NCBI GenBank assembly: GCA_017458625.1
Contig: JAFTAH010000043.1
Span: 1-53,212 of the forward strand
From: Kiritimatiellia bacterium
GTDB taxonomy: Bacteria; Verrucomicrobiota; Kiritimatiellia; CAIQIC01; Lenti-01
Direction: 5' to 3'
DNA length: 53,212 bases
Below are positions 30,969-39,310 of the stretch, one piece after another. The position numbers and the translations under genes were made by a program. The notes below the pieces were generated by a model that saw nothing but the letters and a program-made list of their open reading frames with translations, was not told where the DNA came from and made no database searches. The number at the start of each line of letters is the position of its first letter. The stretch's first letter is position 1.

Positions 30969-33437
30969 CTACAGCGGGAGGGCGAGGAGGGAGGCGGGGG
31001 CGAGGCCGGCGTCGGAGGGGGGGAGGACGTGGAGGGAGTAGGGCGACCGGTTTTCGGCGCGGAGAAGGGATTCGGTCAGGTGGAGGAGCAGGGGGTTCTG
31101 GAAGCAGCCGCCGACGAGGGCAAGGGGGAGGTCGGGATGGGTGCGGGCGACGGCCAGGAGCATGTGCGCGATAGTGAGGTGGAAGCGGAGGGCGGGGAGG
31201 TGGGTGGCGAGAAGGGGCAGGACGTCGGGGGGCTGGTCGGCGAGGGGGGGGAGGTGATGCTGGGCTTCCGCATGGCGGGCGAGTTCGGCAATCATGGGCG
31301 CAGGGTCGAGGGTGCCGTCGGGGGCCAGGTCGAAGGGATAGGGGGAGGGGAGGGGGGCCTTGGTCTCGTGCAAGGTGTCGTAGGCGAGGGTGGCGGCGGT
31401 CTGGAGGAGCAGGGCGGGGTAGGCTTCGGCGGTGGTGGTGTGGGCCAGTCCCAGGAGGGCGGCGGCGACATCGAAGAGGCGTCCGCAGGACGAGCACCGG
31501 GGCGCGAGAGGAGTCGGGGACGGGGCGGCGACCAGGGCGTCGAGGAGCGCGCGGGTGGCGGCGGGCAGGGCGTCGGCCAGCGGAGCGGGGAAGGGGAGGT
31601 TCCAGGCGTGGCAGAGGGCGTAGGCGGTCTGGAGGGGCCGGCGGGCGGCGGCATCGGGGCCGGGGAGCGGGAAGGGACGCAGGAAGGCGACGGGGGCGAA
31701 GTCGCGCGGGGAGGAGAGGAGGAGTGCCTGGAAGCCCCAGATGGAGGCGCGGTCGGGAGCGAGACCGGTGCCGTCGAGGGCGAACGCGAGGAAGGGGTAT
31801 GGCAGGTGGTGCTCGAGGGCGGCGGCGAGGGCGTGGGCGTGGTGGTGCTGGACGGGGGCCAGGGGAACGTGGCGGTCGGCAGCGAGGGCGCGGGCGAGGC
31901 GGGTGGAGGGGTAGTCAGGGTGAAGGTCGCAGGCGAGGGCGGCGAGGGGCGTGGAGTGGAGACGTTGGAGGTCGGCGGCGGTGGTGTGCCAGCGGGCGAT
32001 GGAGCGGGGCGTGGCGAGGTCGCCGATGTGGGCGGAGACGGCGATGGTGCGGTCGGGGAGCGAGAGGGCGACGGTCGACTTGGAGGCGGGGCCAGCGGCG
32101 AGGCGGCCGGGGGGCAGCGTGGGCGGGGCGGGCAGACTGTAGGGGGCGAGGCCGCGGGCGCGGCGCAGGAAGAGGGGGCGATCGGCGTAGTCGACCAGCA
32201 TCACGGAGTCGTCGTAGGGCGCGGCGATGGGGCGATTATGGAGCAGGAAGGCGTCGCAGAGGGGGGAGAGCTCGCGGAGGGCTTCGTCGTTGTCGGTGAC
32301 GAGCGGCTCGTCGGAGAGGTTGGCGGAGGTGGCGACGAGGGGCAGGCCGAGGTCGTCGAGGAGGAGCCAGTGGAGCGGAGAGTAGGGCAGGAAGCAACCG
32401 AGCGTGTCGAGGTGGGGCGCGAGCAGGGGCGACAGGCGCGGTGCGGAGGCGGGCGCGGGGAAACGACGGCGCAGGATGACGATGGGCGCGGCGGGCGAGG
32501 TCAGCCACCGGGCCTCGGCGGGGCGGAGGTGGCAGACGGCGCGGATGGCGTCCAGGGACGGGCAGAGGAGGGCAAACGGCTTTTCGGGCCGGCGCTTGAC
32601 GGCGCGGAGGCGGGCGACAGCCGCGTCGTCGGTCGCCAAAGCCATCAGATGGAAGCCGCCAATGCCCTTGACGGCGACGATGCGGCCTGCGCGCAGCTCG
32701 GCCTCGGCGGCGGCCAAGGCGTCCTCTCCGACGAGTGGCGACGGGGAGGGCGCGGGGGGGGTGTTTTGCGAAAGAACACCTGCTTTTACCGTAAACTCAT
32801 GCGTCTTTGGGGCGGCGGGCGAGGGGCGATATTCAAGGTGCGGGCCGCAGACGGGGCAGGCGATAGGCTGGGCGTGGAAGCGGCGGTTGGCGGGATCGGC
32901 ATACTCGGCGGCGCAGCGGGAGCAGAGGGGGAAGCCGGCCATCGTGGTCGCGGGACGGTCGTAGGGGAGCGCCGTGATGATGGAGGCGCGGGGGCCGCAG
33001 TGGGAGCAGGTGATGAAGGGATAGCGGTAGCGGGGATTGGCGGGGTCGCGGAGTTCGCGGAGGCAATCGGGGCAGGTGGCGAGGTCGGGCAGGACCAGGG
33101 CGGGGCGTTCCGCGTTGGCGGGCGCGGATGGCAGGATGACGAAGGGCGAGGGCGGCGGCGGCACATCGGTGGGCAGCGGCACGGGCGGCGAGGGCAAGGG
33201 TTCGGCGGCAGCGGGCAAGGTCCCGACGAAGTCACGCAGGAACGTCTCGACGGCGGCGGTCGGCCCCGCGAGGACGATTTCGGCCCCTTCGGGCGTATTG
33301 CGGACGGAGCCGTCGAGGCCCAGGGCACGGGCGAGGCGGTAGGCGCTGGGGCGGAAGCCGACGCCCTGGACGCGGCCGGCCAGACGCCACCGCACGGCGC
33401 GGCGGTCGGAGGAGGCGATGGGCGAGGACGAAGGCAT
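30969..33437 (-). CDS. hypF: Carbamoyltransferase HypF (NiFe hydrogenase maturation), with in-frame repeat insertion
   Basis: Makes the thiocarboxamide on HypE that becomes the CN ligand of NiFe hydrogenases. 822 residues: acylphosphatase domain (VQGVGFRPSAYRLA, catalytic Arg29, Asn47), two zinc fingers (Cys122/125/144/147 and Cys172/175/194/197), YrdC domain (VKGIGGFHL from about 256), and the Kae1-like part with HHHAHALAAALEHH and a second CSSC-type site. About 25-30 extra residues (about 205-238) between the second zinc finger and YrdC are encoded by repeat H. The ATG at 33437 lies 9 bp after the tRNA terminator with no ribosome site; a TTG at 33479 is unlikely. No other hyp or hydrogenase gene is in the window. 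Confidence 0.9.
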   Translation of the reverse strand: MPSSSPIASSDRRAVRWRLAGRVQGVGFRPSAYRLARALGLDGSVRNTPEGAEIVLAGPTAAVETFLRDFVGTLPAAAEPLPSPPVPLPTDVPPPPSPFVILPSAPANAERPALVLPDLATCPDCLRELRDPANPRYRYPFITCSHCGPRASIITALPYDRPATTMAGFPLCSRCAAEYADPANRRFHAQPIACPVCGPHLEYRPSPAAPKTHEFTVKAGVLSQNTPPAPSPSPLVGEDALAAAEAELRAGRIVAVKGIGGFHLMALATDDAAVARLRAVKRRPEKPFALLCPSLDAIRAVCHLRPAEARWLTSPAAPIVILRRRFPAPASAPRLSPLLAPHLDTLGCFLPYSPLHWLLLDDLGLPLVATSANLSDEPLVTDNDEALRELSPLCDAFLLHNRPIAAPYDDSVMLVDYADRPLFLRRARGLAPYSLPAPPTLPPGRLAAGPASKSTVALSLPDRTIAVSAHIGDLATPRSIARWHTTAADLQRLHSTPLAALACDLHPDYPSTRLARALAADRHVPLAPVQHHHAHALAAALEHHLPYPFLAFALDGTGLAPDRASIWGFQALLLSSPRDFAPVAFLRPFPLPGPDAAARRPLQTAYALCHAWNLPFPAPLADALPAATRALLDALVAAPSPTPLAPRCSSCGRLFDVAAALLGLAHTTTAEAYPALLLQTAATLAYDTLHETKAPLPSPYPFDLAPDGTLDPAPMIAELARHAEAQHHLPPLADQPPDVLPLLATHLPALRFHLTIAHMLLAVARTHPDLPLALVGGCFQNPLLLHLTESLLRAENRSPYSLHVLPPSDAGLAPASLLALPL
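32768..32812 (+). repeat. CGTAAACTCA repeat (family H), copy 2, inside hypF
   Basis: GCGAAAGAACACCTGCTTTT-AC-CGTAAACTCA-TGCGTCTTTGGGG. It has the same order and length as 12662-12707 and 39266-39310. It is antisense to hypF and read as the peptide APKTHEFTVKAGVLSQ without breaking the frame. Confidence 0.7.
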
Positions 33438-33445
33438 GGGCAAGT

Positions 33446-33478
33446 GAAAAAAAGGCGGAAACCATGCAGTTTCCGCCA
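33446..33478 (-). terminator. Rho-independent terminator of tRNA-Val
   Basis: GGCGGAAAC and GTTTCCGCC stem with a short loop, followed on the minus strand by TTTTTTT, 3 bp beyond the tRNA CCA. Confidence 0.9.
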
Positions 33479-33480
33479 AA

Positions 33481-33557
33481 TGGTGGGCGATACTGGGCTC
33501 GAACCAGTGACCTCCACGATGTCAACGTGGCGCTCTAACCAACTGAGCTAATCGCCC
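33481..33557 (-). tRNA. tRNA-Val (GAC)
   Basis: 77 nt including an encoded CCA. Acceptor stem GGGCGAT/ATCGCCC, D arm AGCTCAGTTGGTTAGAGC, anticodon stem CCACG/CGTGG with loop TTGACAT (anticodon GAC), T arm ACTGGTTCGAGCCCAGT. It has its own promoter and terminator. Confidence 0.97.
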
Positions 33558-33569
33558 GAAGTCGGGAAA

Positions 33570-33598
33570 AGTATGCACACCGACCGGGAAGAACGCAA
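33570..33598 (-). promoter_or_regulatory. Promoter of tRNA-Val
   Basis: TTGCGT (33598-33593) and CATACT (33575-33570) on the minus strand with a 17-bp spacer, ending 12 bp before the tRNA. Confidence 0.55.
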
Positions 33599-33671
33599 CA
33601 CATATTTTGCAAAAAAATGCGCGGGACGGGCGAGGGATTGGACTTGAGGGGGTGGGGGAGACGGAGGTAGA

Positions 33672-33815
33672 ATGGCATGGACAATGAAAACTTGGCACGA
33701 AATTGCGGAAAAGACCGGGGCTCCCGCCGTGCGACCGGACGATGAGATGTCGGCTATCGCGGCGCAAGGGCGGCGGGGGGCGCATGCTCCGGGAAAACGG
33801 GAAAAAGGCGCATGA
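33672..33815 (+). CDS. Small unknown protein, 47 residues
   Basis: ATG at 33672 with GGAGG 4 nt upstream, stop TGA at 33813-33815 overlapping the glycosyltransferase ATG in an ATGA. The peptide (MAWTMKTWHEIAEKTG...) is helical at the start and basic at the end, with no signal or membrane segment. The good ribosome site and coupling to the next gene favour real translation, at least as a leader that brings ribosomes to the glycosyltransferase. A start at the second ATG (33684) is possible. No family recognised. Confidence 0.5.
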   Translation: MAWTMKTWHEIAEKTGAPAVRPDDEMSAIAAQGRRGAHAPGKREKGA

Positions 33816-35002
33816 CGACAAATCGAGAGAACGGGCGCCGGGTGGTCATTGATGCGCGGTGGGTGGAGGCCGAGCTGAGCGGGATTGGGCGCTTCACCAT
33901 CGAACTCCTCCGCGAGCTCGGGCGCCAGGAGAGCGGCTTCCGGTTCCTGGTGCTGGTGCGCGATGCCGGGCGGCAGGCCGCCATCGCGCGCGAGGCCGAG
34001 CTGGCGGGGAAGGGGCAGTTCGACTTCGCGGTGGTGCCGTGGGGACCGTTCAGTCCGCGCGGGCAGTTGGCGGTGGCGGGGCTCCTGCGGGAGCAGAAGG
34101 CGGCGATCTACCACTCGACGAACTTCATGGTGCCGCTGCCTGCGTTTTCGCGCCGCCGGCCTCACGACACGCGATGCGTCTGCAACATCCACGACCTGAT
34201 TCCGCTGGTGCATCCGGAATACACGCCACGGGCGTTGAAGTCGCGTTTCGGACCGATCTACCGCCGTCTGATGAAGGAGATTGCGGCGCGCGCGGATGCG
34301 GTGCTGACGGGGAGCCAGTCGGCGAAGGCGGACATCGTGCAATGGCTGGGCATGGACGAGGGGCGCGTGGCGGTGATGGCGGACGGGGTGCGCGAGGATT
34401 GCGTGCCGGCCGACGGGCCTCGGCCCTCGGCGACGCCGGGAACGCCGCGCACGATCCTTTACGTGGGGCGCAGCGACCCGTACAAGAACGTCCCGCGTCT
34501 GGTGGAGGTCTTCGCGCGGTTGCTCAAGGGCCACGACGACCTGCCGCCGCTGGACGTGCGCCTGCGCCTCATCGGGCCGCCGGATCCGCGCTATCCCGAG
34601 GCGGCAGCGATGGCGCGCCGGCTGGGCGTGGAAGCCCGCGTCGACTGGACGGGCTACGTGGATGATGCGACTCTCGTGCGCGCCTACCAGGAGGCGGACG
34701 TTTTGGCGTTCCTTTCGCGCTACGAGGGTTTCGGGCTCCCCGTGGCGGAGGCGATGGCGTGCGGGACACCGGTGGTCTGCTCCAACGCCGCCAGTTTGCC
34801 TGAAGTCGCAGGAAACGCCGCGCTGCTCGTCTCTCCTGACGACTCCGATGCCGCCGAAACCGCGCTGCGTCGCGTCCTGACCGACCCGTCGCTGGCCGCT
34901 CAGATGCGCGAGGCTGGTCTGGCCCAGGCCCGCCAGTTCCGCTGGAAGTCGGTGGCCTGCTCCGTCTTGCAGATCTACGAGGCCCTGCTGTGTGCCCGCT
35001 AG
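33812..35002 (+). CDS. Glycosyltransferase, GT4 family
   Basis: 396 residues, GT-B fold. The N-terminal VVIDARWVEAELSGIGRFTIELLREL is the acceptor-side domain of mannosyl/rhamnosyltransferase-like GT4 proteins; the C-terminal half has ILYVGRSDPYKNVPRLVEVF and the nucleotide-sugar motif YEGFGLPVAEAMACGTPVV (E-x7-E). Likely adds a sugar to a lipid-linked surface glycan at the cytoplasmic side. It overlaps the small ORF by 4 bp and the next glycosyltransferase by 13 bp. Confidence 0.9.
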   Translation: MTTNRENGRRVVIDARWVEAELSGIGRFTIELLRELGRQESGFRFLVLVRDAGRQAAIAREAELAGKGQFDFAVVPWGPFSPRGQLAVAGLLREQKAAIYHSTNFMVPLPAFSRRRPHDTRCVCNIHDLIPLVHPEYTPRALKSRFGPIYRRLMKEIAARADAVLTGSQSAKADIVQWLGMDEGRVAVMADGVREDCVPADGPRPSATPGTPRTILYVGRSDPYKNVPRLVEVFARLLKGHDDLPPLDVRLRLIGPPDPRYPEAAAMARRLGVEARVDWTGYVDDATLVRAYQEADVLAFLSRYEGFGLPVAEAMACGTPVVCSNAASLPEVAGNAALLVSPDDSDAAETALRRVLTDPSLAAQMREAGLAQARQFRWKSVACSVLQIYEALLCAR

Positions 35003-36255
35003 CTCCTTCCTGCCCTGCTGGCACCGCCACGTCCGGTTCTCCCTCCGCATCGCCCCTGCCGGCTGGGGTGCAGGTGGCCCTTGTCCATGACTGGCTCAAC
35101 GGCATGCGCGGCGGCGAGCGTTGCCTGGAGCTGATCGCAGACCTCTTTCCCGCCGCGGACATCTACACGCTGCTCTACGTGCCCGAGGCTGTCAGCGAGC
35201 GGATTCGCCGCCACACCGTGCATCCGTCGGGGTTGCGCCGCCTGCCGTTCTTTCGCCAGCGCTACCGCTATTTCTTGCCCTTGTTTCCGGGTGCCATCGA
35301 GCGGTTCCGGCTGTCGCCGGAGACGCAGCTGGTTGTCAGCACGAGCCACTGTGTTGCCAAGGGCATCCGGCCGCCGCCGGGCGCGCGCCACCTCTGCTAC
35401 TGCTTTACGCCGATGCGCTATGCGTGGGTGCTCCCCGACGCCTATTTCGGCCCGCCGGGTTCGCCTCGCCGCCGCGTGATCGACCCGTGCCTTCGCCGGC
35501 TCCGCGACTGGGACAAGGCCGCCAGCGACCGCGTGGACCGCTTCGTGGCCATCAGCCGCCATGTCCAGGCGCGCATCGGCGAGTTCTATGGGCGCGAATC
35601 CGAGGTCGTCTATCCGCCCGTCGACTGCGACTTCTTCACGCCCGCGCTGCCCGACGGCGAGGGAGAAGGAGAAGGGCAAGCCGCCGACGCCTGGCCTTCA
35701 ACCCTGCCGCGCACCTTGCGCGAGAGCGGCTATCTGCTGGTCGTCTCGGCACTGGTGCCCTACAAACGCGTGGATCTGGCCATCGAAGCGGCGCAACTGG
35801 TCGGGCGGCCCCTGGTCGTTGCCGGCGGCGGCAGCGAGGAGACGGCCCTGCGCACCCTTGCCGCTGCGCCCGGTGCGAATGGCACCACTGCGTCCGTCTA
35901 CTTTGCCGGCCGACCTTCAGATGCCGGCATCCGCGAGCTCTATCGCCACTGCGAGGCGCTCCTTTTCCCCGGCGTCGAAGACTTTGGCATCGTGCCGCTC
36001 GAGGCCCAGGCCTGCGGGCGGCCCGTGCTGGCCTTCGGGAGTGGCGGTGCTTTGGAGACGGTGCTCGAGGGCCAGACCGGACTCTTCTTCCCCGAGCAGT
36101 CCGCCGAGGCATTGGCCGATGCCATCCGCCGCGCCGCCGCCGTTCGCTGGGATGCCGGCGCCATCCGGGCCCATGCGGAAACCTTTGCGCCTGCCCGTTT
36201 CCTTTCCGGCCTGTCCGAGCAAGTCGCCGCCACCCTGCGCGGAGAAAGGCTCTAG
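34990..36255 (+). CDS. Glycosyltransferase, GT4 family (WbaZ/mannosyltransferase-like)
   Basis: 421 residues. ALVHDWLNGMRGGERCLELIADLFPAADIYTL (30-61) and CYCFTPMRYAW are typical of the mannosyltransferase-like GT4 group; the C-terminal half has LLVVSALVPYKRVDLAIEA and FPGVEDFGIVPLEAQACGRPV (E-x7-E). A GTG at 34990 is the start implied by the frame, but the first 25 residues look unlike the family, so translation may begin nearer GVQVALVHDW. It is translationally coupled to the preceding glycosyltransferase. Confidence 0.88.
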   Translation: MCPLAPSCPAGTATSGSPSASPLPAGVQVALVHDWLNGMRGGERCLELIADLFPAADIYTLLYVPEAVSERIRRHTVHPSGLRRLPFFRQRYRYFLPLFPGAIERFRLSPETQLVVSTSHCVAKGIRPPPGARHLCYCFTPMRYAWVLPDAYFGPPGSPRRRVIDPCLRRLRDWDKAASDRVDRFVAISRHVQARIGEFYGRESEVVYPPVDCDFFTPALPDGEGEGEGQAADAWPSTLPRTLRESGYLLVVSALVPYKRVDLAIEAAQLVGRPLVVAGGGSEETALRTLAAAPGANGTTASVYFAGRPSDAGIRELYRHCEALLFPGVEDFGIVPLEAQACGRPVLAFGSGGALETVLEGQTGLFFPEQSAEALADAIRRAAAVRWDAGAIRAHAETFAPARFLSGLSEQVAATLRGERL

Positions 36256-36257
36256 CC

Positions 36258-36905
36258 ATGGACGAGAAGACCCGGGCCAAGCTCTATCGCACCGCCAAGG
36301 GGTTCGGCGGTCTCTTCTGGGCCGTGCTGCTGATCATCGCGAGCATGCTTTGCCTAGAGAAGACGCGCCTCGGATGGAAGGCCCTGCAGCTGATCTGCCT
36401 TGCCTTTGTCCTGCCGCTTGCCGAGGGCTTCATGGCCCTGCGCCATGCCGAACCGCTCCGCTGCCGCCGGGGCATGCTCCGCCTGGCCATTGCGCTGGCC
36501 ATCGTCGTCGCCTATCTGACGCCCCTGATGGTGTCCTGGCGCCTCGCTCCCCGCCAGCCTTTCCTGACCTGGAACGTCGTCGCCTACTATCTTGCCTCCA
36601 TCGCTCTCCTCTTCGTCGAGTGCCGCCTGGTCCGGGAGTACGCCGCGTGGCTCCCCGACGCCACGCTGGTCGCCGAGGCCAACTTGGTTTCCGGCATGGT
36701 GCTGATCCTCGCGGTGCTAGGCGTGGGGCTGCTCTGGTATGTCCTCCGCGACTGGCCCGACCGTTCGCTGGTCTCGCTTGGCATTGGCCTGCTCTCCCTG
36801 AGCGCGGAAGCGCGGCTGCTTCTTCTGCTGCCCTTCCTGGTGGCCGGCTACCTTTTCCTGCTGGCCCGCCGGACGGTGCTCAACCGCCTGCTCACCGCCG
36901 AATGA
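36258..36905 (+). CDS. Unknown polytopic membrane protein
   Basis: 215 residues with about six hydrophobic segments (about 18-32, 43-58, 73-92, 105-120, 140-162, 172-205) and basic connecting loops. It starts 2 bp after the glycosyltransferase stop, so it belongs to the same operon. I recognise no family. The C-terminus (LLLLLPFLVAGYLFLLARRTVLNRLL) is a strong membrane segment. Possibly a helper in envelope glycan assembly, judged only from context. Confidence 0.65.
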   Translation: MDEKTRAKLYRTAKGFGGLFWAVLLIIASMLCLEKTRLGWKALQLICLAFVLPLAEGFMALRHAEPLRCRRGMLRLAIALAIVVAYLTPLMVSWRLAPRQPFLTWNVVAYYLASIALLFVECRLVREYAAWLPDATLVAEANLVSGMVLILAVLGVGLLWYVLRDWPDRSLVSLGIGLLSLSAEARLLLLLPFLVAGYLFLLARRTVLNRLLTAE

Positions 36906-36933
36906 CCGCCATCTGGCGTCGTCGTCTTGTCCC

Positions 36934-37656
36934 ATGTCCGTCCGCCTCCAGAAAGCCTTGGCCGATGCCGGCCTCTGCTCCCGTCGCCATGCGGAAGTCC
37001 TCATTGCGGCCGGGCGCGTCACCGTCGACGGCCTGCCTGCCGTTTTGGGCACCACCGTCGACCCCGCCCGCCAACGGATACTCGTCGACGGCCGGCCTCT
37101 GCCCCCGCCGCAGGACCATCTCACCTATCTGGGCGACAAGCCGCGAGGCGTCCTCTGCACCGCCTTGGATCCGGCAGGCCGCCCCACCATCATCCAATGG
37201 GCCCGCGAAGTCGGCTTGCCCCCGGGCCGCTTCTTCACCGTGGGGCGTCTCGACTACGACAGCGAAGGCCTCATCCTGCTGACCACCGACGGCCCTCTGG
37301 CTCAGCGTCTCGCCCATCCCTCCCATCACGTCGAGAAGGAGTATCGTGCTTGGATTCCTCGTCTGCCGCCTCGCCCCGTGATTGCGGCCATGCTGCGTGG
37401 CGTCGAGGCGTCCGGCGAGCGGCTGCGTGCGTTGGCTGTTGTTCCGGAGGCGCCCCTGCATCCCGGCTGGCCGCCATCCCTGCGCATCGTGCTGGACGAA
37501 GGCCGGAATCGCCACATCCGCCGGATGCTGGCCGTTCTGGACATTCCCGTGCTCCGGCTGCGCCGCATCCGCATCGGCTCCCTCACCGAGGCGTTTCTGG
37601 GCAACCGCCCGCTTCGCCTCCTGTCCCACGGCGACGAAGAGAAGCTCGTACCCTAG
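36934..37656 (+). CDS. rRNA pseudouridine synthase, RsuA/RluB/RluE/RluF family
   Basis: 240 residues: an S4 RNA-binding domain (3-55, VRLQKALADAGLCSRRHAEVLI) and a catalytic domain with VGRLDYDSEGLILLTTDG, where Asp107 is the catalytic residue. KEYRAWIP and EGRNRHIRRML complete the family pattern. It modifies a uridine in 16S or 23S rRNA; the site cannot be told. The stop codon TAG lies in the first unit of the CTAG array at 37653. Confidence 0.93.
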   Translation: MSVRLQKALADAGLCSRRHAEVLIAAGRVTVDGLPAVLGTTVDPARQRILVDGRPLPPPQDHLTYLGDKPRGVLCTALDPAGRPTIIQWAREVGLPPGRFFTVGRLDYDSEGLILLTTDGPLAQRLAHPSHHVEKEYRAWIPRLPPRPVIAAMLRGVEASGERLRALAVVPEAPLHPGWPPSLRIVLDEGRNRHIRRMLAVLDIPVLRLRRIRIGSLTEAFLGNRPLRLLSHGDEEKLVP

Positions 37657-37700
37657 AATCCTAGAATTCTAGAACCCTGGACATTTGGCTTTCTGGACTG
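37653..37700. repeat. CTAGAANN-type array, six units, period 8
   Basis: CTAGAATC, CTAGAATT, CTAGAACC, CTGGACAT, TTGGCTTT, CTGGACTG: six 8-bp steps that decay from CTAG to YTGG. The first unit supplies the stop codon of the pseudouridine synthase gene. Confidence 0.85.
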
Positions 37701-37773
37701 TTTGGCCTTTTGCCGCTCGTCTTCCGGCTTCTGGCTTGCCCCCGTCGCCCCCTTGCGCTAGGGTGAAGACGCC

Positions 37774-39237
37774 ATGGCGCATCTTTGGCCCATCCTGTCC
37801 GCTGTTGTGTGGCTGACGCTCGTGCTGGCGGTCCTTTCGCATCTTCTCCGCTACCGCCGCCGTCCGGAGTCGGCGCTGCTCTGGTTGCTGGTGGTGATGG
37901 CCTTTCCCTTTGCCGGGGCGATTCTCTACGCCATGTTCGGCGTCACGCGCGTGCCCCGCGCCAAGTGGCTCCAGGCCGACACCCGACGTGCGGGACTGCT
38001 GCACGCCCGCGAGGTTCAGCCCCGCGCCTACTGGCTGGCCACCGCGCCCCATCGCGCTTTTCCCCCCGACCCCTGGGAGGCCGAGGTCGACCGCACATTT
38101 TCCGCCCTGACCCATGACACGCCATTGCTTTCCGGCAACCTCGTCACGCCCCTGGCCACCGGCGACGAGGCCTTCCCCGAGATGCTCGACGCCATCGCGG
38201 AGGCCCGCCACCACATCCATCTCCAGTCCTTCATCATCGGCAACGACGCAGTAGGCCGCGCCTTTCTCGACGCGCTGGCCCAAAAGGCCCGCGGCGGTGT
38301 CCGCGTCCGCGTCCTCTACGACCGCTTCGGCTCGTCCCGGGCGCTCTGGACGGGCCTTTTCCGCCGCTACGCCCGCGTCCCGAACCTTTCCCTTGCGGGC
38401 TGGACGCAAGCCAACTTCTTGCGCAAGCAGCTCCAGTTCAACCTCCGCAACCACTCCAAGAACCTGGTGGTCGACGGCCGCATCGCCTTTTTGGGCGGCA
38501 TCAACCTGACGGCCACGGAACGTTCCTCCCCCGGGCGTCCGGCCATCCGCGACTACCATTTCCGCGTCCTGGGGCCGGTAGTCCAGCAGCTCCAGTATTC
38601 GTTTCTGCGCGACTGGCATGTCATGACAGGCGAAGACCCCGCAGAGCTTCTTTCCGACGCCTATTTCCGCAACCTGCCCGCCGCCGGGGCCATGCTCGCC
38701 CGCGCCACGTCCACCGGGCCGACCGCGAGCCTCCACACGGCGGCGGATCTGGCCTTCCAGGCCATCACCTCGGCCCGGCGGAGCCTGTTGGCGGTGACTC
38801 CCTATTTCCTGCCCTCCGACGACCTGCTCCGTGCCCTGCGGCTGGCGGCTATTCGCGGCGTGGCGGTGGACCTGCTGCTGCCGGCCCGCTCCAACCACCC
38901 CTACACCGCCTGGGCGGCCCGCTCGACCTACGACGACCTGCTAGCGGCGGGCGTGCGCATCCACGAGCGCCGTCCCCCGTTCATCCACGCCAAGGCCATG
39001 ATCATCGACGACCAGATGTCCGTCATCGGCTCCAGCAACTGGGACCAGCGCTCCCTCGAGTCCAACTTCGAGACGGGCCTGGTCGTCTATGGCAAGTCGT
39101 TCGCCGAGTCGCTGAAGGCGATGGCGGCCCCGGACCTCGCCGATTCGACCCGAATCACCTTCGACGACTTCCATGCCCGTCCCCGCTGGCATCGCTACGT
39201 CGAGAACACTGCCGCCCTGCTTGCCCCACTTCTCTGA
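37774..39237 (+). CDS. cls: Cardiolipin synthase (phospholipase D type)
   Basis: 487 residues. Two N-terminal membrane segments (about 5-25 and 34-56), then two PLD domains with complete HKD motifs: HSKNLVVD (His227, Lys229, Asp234) and HAKAMIID (His405, Lys407, Asp412). It joins two phosphatidylglycerols, or PG and another phospholipid, into cardiolipin in the inner membrane. It starts 117 bp after the pseudouridine synthase gene and is followed closely by the prenyltransferase. Confidence 0.94.
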   Translation: MAHLWPILSAVVWLTLVLAVLSHLLRYRRRPESALLWLLVVMAFPFAGAILYAMFGVTRVPRAKWLQADTRRAGLLHAREVQPRAYWLATAPHRAFPPDPWEAEVDRTFSALTHDTPLLSGNLVTPLATGDEAFPEMLDAIAEARHHIHLQSFIIGNDAVGRAFLDALAQKARGGVRVRVLYDRFGSSRALWTGLFRRYARVPNLSLAGWTQANFLRKQLQFNLRNHSKNLVVDGRIAFLGGINLTATERSSPGRPAIRDYHFRVLGPVVQQLQYSFLRDWHVMTGEDPAELLSDAYFRNLPAAGAMLARATSTGPTASLHTAADLAFQAITSARRSLLAVTPYFLPSDDLLRALRLAAIRGVAVDLLLPARSNHPYTAWAARSTYDDLLAAGVRIHERRPPFIHAKAMIIDDQMSVIGSSNWDQRSLESNFETGLVVYGKSFAESLKAMAAPDLADSTRITFDDFHARPRWHRYVENTAALLAPLL

Positions 39238-39265
39238 GGCCACCGCTCCGCGCCGAGGCCAAAAC

Positions 39266-39310
39266 ATGCAGAAAAACCTTGTTTCCAGCGTAAACTCACG
39301 AGCCTTGGGG
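39266..39310 (+). repeat. CGTAAACTCA repeat (family H), copy 3
   Basis: ATGCAGAAAAACCTTGTTTC-CAG-CGTAAACTCA-CGAGCCTTGGGG; the third copy of the family, ending at the alternative ATG of the prenyltransferase. Confidence 0.7.

Noticed and set aside
30969-33437. A hydrogenase gene cluster
   Set aside because: Only hypF is present; no hypC, D, E, A, B or hydrogenase subunit is found on either side.
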